DNA from: Linepithema humile
Lineage: Eukaryota > Arthropoda > Insecta > Hymenoptera > Formicidae
Reading direction: 5' to 3'
Length of the DNA stretch: 64,000 nucleotides
NCBI RefSeq assembly: GCF_040581485.1
Contig: NC_090133.1
Span: 4,836,001-4,900,000 of the forward strand
Shown here: piece by piece, positions 63,601 to 64,000 of the stretch
How the letters are laid out: the number at the start of each line of letters is the position of its first letter
How positions within the stretch are numbered: the first letter of the stretch is position 1
The notes under the pieces: model-generated
Database searches by the model: none
What the model was told of the DNA's origin: nothing
What the model saw: only the letters and a program-made list of their open reading frames with translations
Position numbers and translations under genes: made by a program

Positions 63601-64000
63601 GGCTGTCACGAGCAACATCGGTAATGTTCAGAAAAACATTTAAGTGTTTTATAATTCTTTACATTAATGTTTAACAAAATTTTTTATATAGATTAGTATA
63701 TAAATTATAAAAATTACTTAAATTATATAAATTACTTAGAAATAAAATTATTCTTTATCATTATATATAATCTAGCAAGCTATAATAAATAATAGTTGTT
63801 CTCTTGTGATTTTTAGGACAATAAACCTGTTAAACATCGTAATGAAACACGAGGGATTATTTTCTATTCGACCTATTAGAATTAACATTTCTTTTTCTTT
63901 ATCGCGTCCGTCTGGCCACGCTCCCGAATGCACGTAAAACCATGACATGGCGTTACGCAAACCGGCTGAAAGCATTGCTTTTTCCATCCGGAACGCTTAT

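Larger units (their letters stand above)
45139..64000 (+). other. Intron and/or intergenic DNA downstream of the giant exon
   Basis: It begins with GTGAGT. The next exon must start in phase 0, and I could not identify it with confidence in these 18.9 kb, so the gene probably continues past the window. CG-rich blocks at about 46.0-46.6, 47.0-48.0, 48.7-49.6, 50.0-50.8, 51.5-52.0 and 54.3-54.7 kb give Arg-rich open frames on both strands that do not look like protein. One of them could contain an unrelated 5' UTR exon. A strong-looking acceptor, TTCTACTTCCAG, ends near 56627 without a matching coding block. Hairpin and minisatellite features are listed separately. Confidence 0.45.

Noticed and set aside
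1..64000. Searched by eye for tRNA genes, CRISPR-like spaced repeats and transposase or reverse-transcriptase motifs.
   Set aside because: No TTCRANNC-containing cloverleaf, no regularly spaced repeat array and no recognisable catalytic motif was found. A by-eye scan cannot exclude decayed copies.

Overview
The window looks like nuclear DNA of an insect, probably a hymenopteran such as an ant (inference). Coding sequence is sparse. The non-coding DNA mixes AT-rich blocks with blocks unusually rich in CG dinucleotides, (GA)n/(CT)n microsatellites are common, and the coding blocks are joined by spliceosomal GT-AG introns. I see no bacterial gene, operon, CRISPR array, rRNA, recognisable tRNA or intact transposase.

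One gene can be supported strongly. It lies on the + strand and is only partly contained here. Its first coding exon (start codon at 29929, donor after 30094, site GTGAGT) was found by joining frame, splice phase and protein character. It carries one base into a very large exon (41588-45138). The joined reading frame is open for at least 1239 residues and runs on past a perfect CAG/GTGAGT donor into sequence I could not resolve, probably beyond 64000. The product is a long, charged, Ser/Arg/Lys/Glu/Asp-rich and largely disordered protein with an N-terminal RSVSF (PP1-docking-like) motif, two basic-hydrophobic segments and a duplicated 50-residue Tyr/Glu-rich module. I do not recognise the family by name.

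Layout: 1-20.8 kb is non-coding apart from one short exon-like block behind a very long pyrimidine tract (5029-5097). A CG-rich block at about 20.94-21.78 kb resembles a promoter and 5' UTR exon. 21.8-29.7 kb would be an intron of that transcript and holds a possible minus-strand terminal exon at 25.6-25.8 kb. 29.75-30.09 kb is the start-codon exon, with a 22-bp perfect palindrome and a 9-codon upstream ORF whose stop overlaps the start codon. 30.1-41.6 kb is an 11.5-kb intron, 41.6-45.1 kb the giant exon, and 45.1-64 kb intronic or intergenic.

The non-coding DNA holds several undescribed-looking structures. These are a 23-bp perfect inverted repeat at 48.4 kb, an imperfect 28-bp hairpin at 29.6 kb that shares a dispersed repeat with 48.3 kb, diverged tandem duplications at 14.5 and 19.5 kb, a roughly 110-bp degenerate satellite at 37 kb, a 29-bp minisatellite at 57.6 kb and a repeat pair at 7.8 and 9.5 kb. 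Nothing here amounts to a clear new multi-gene system.
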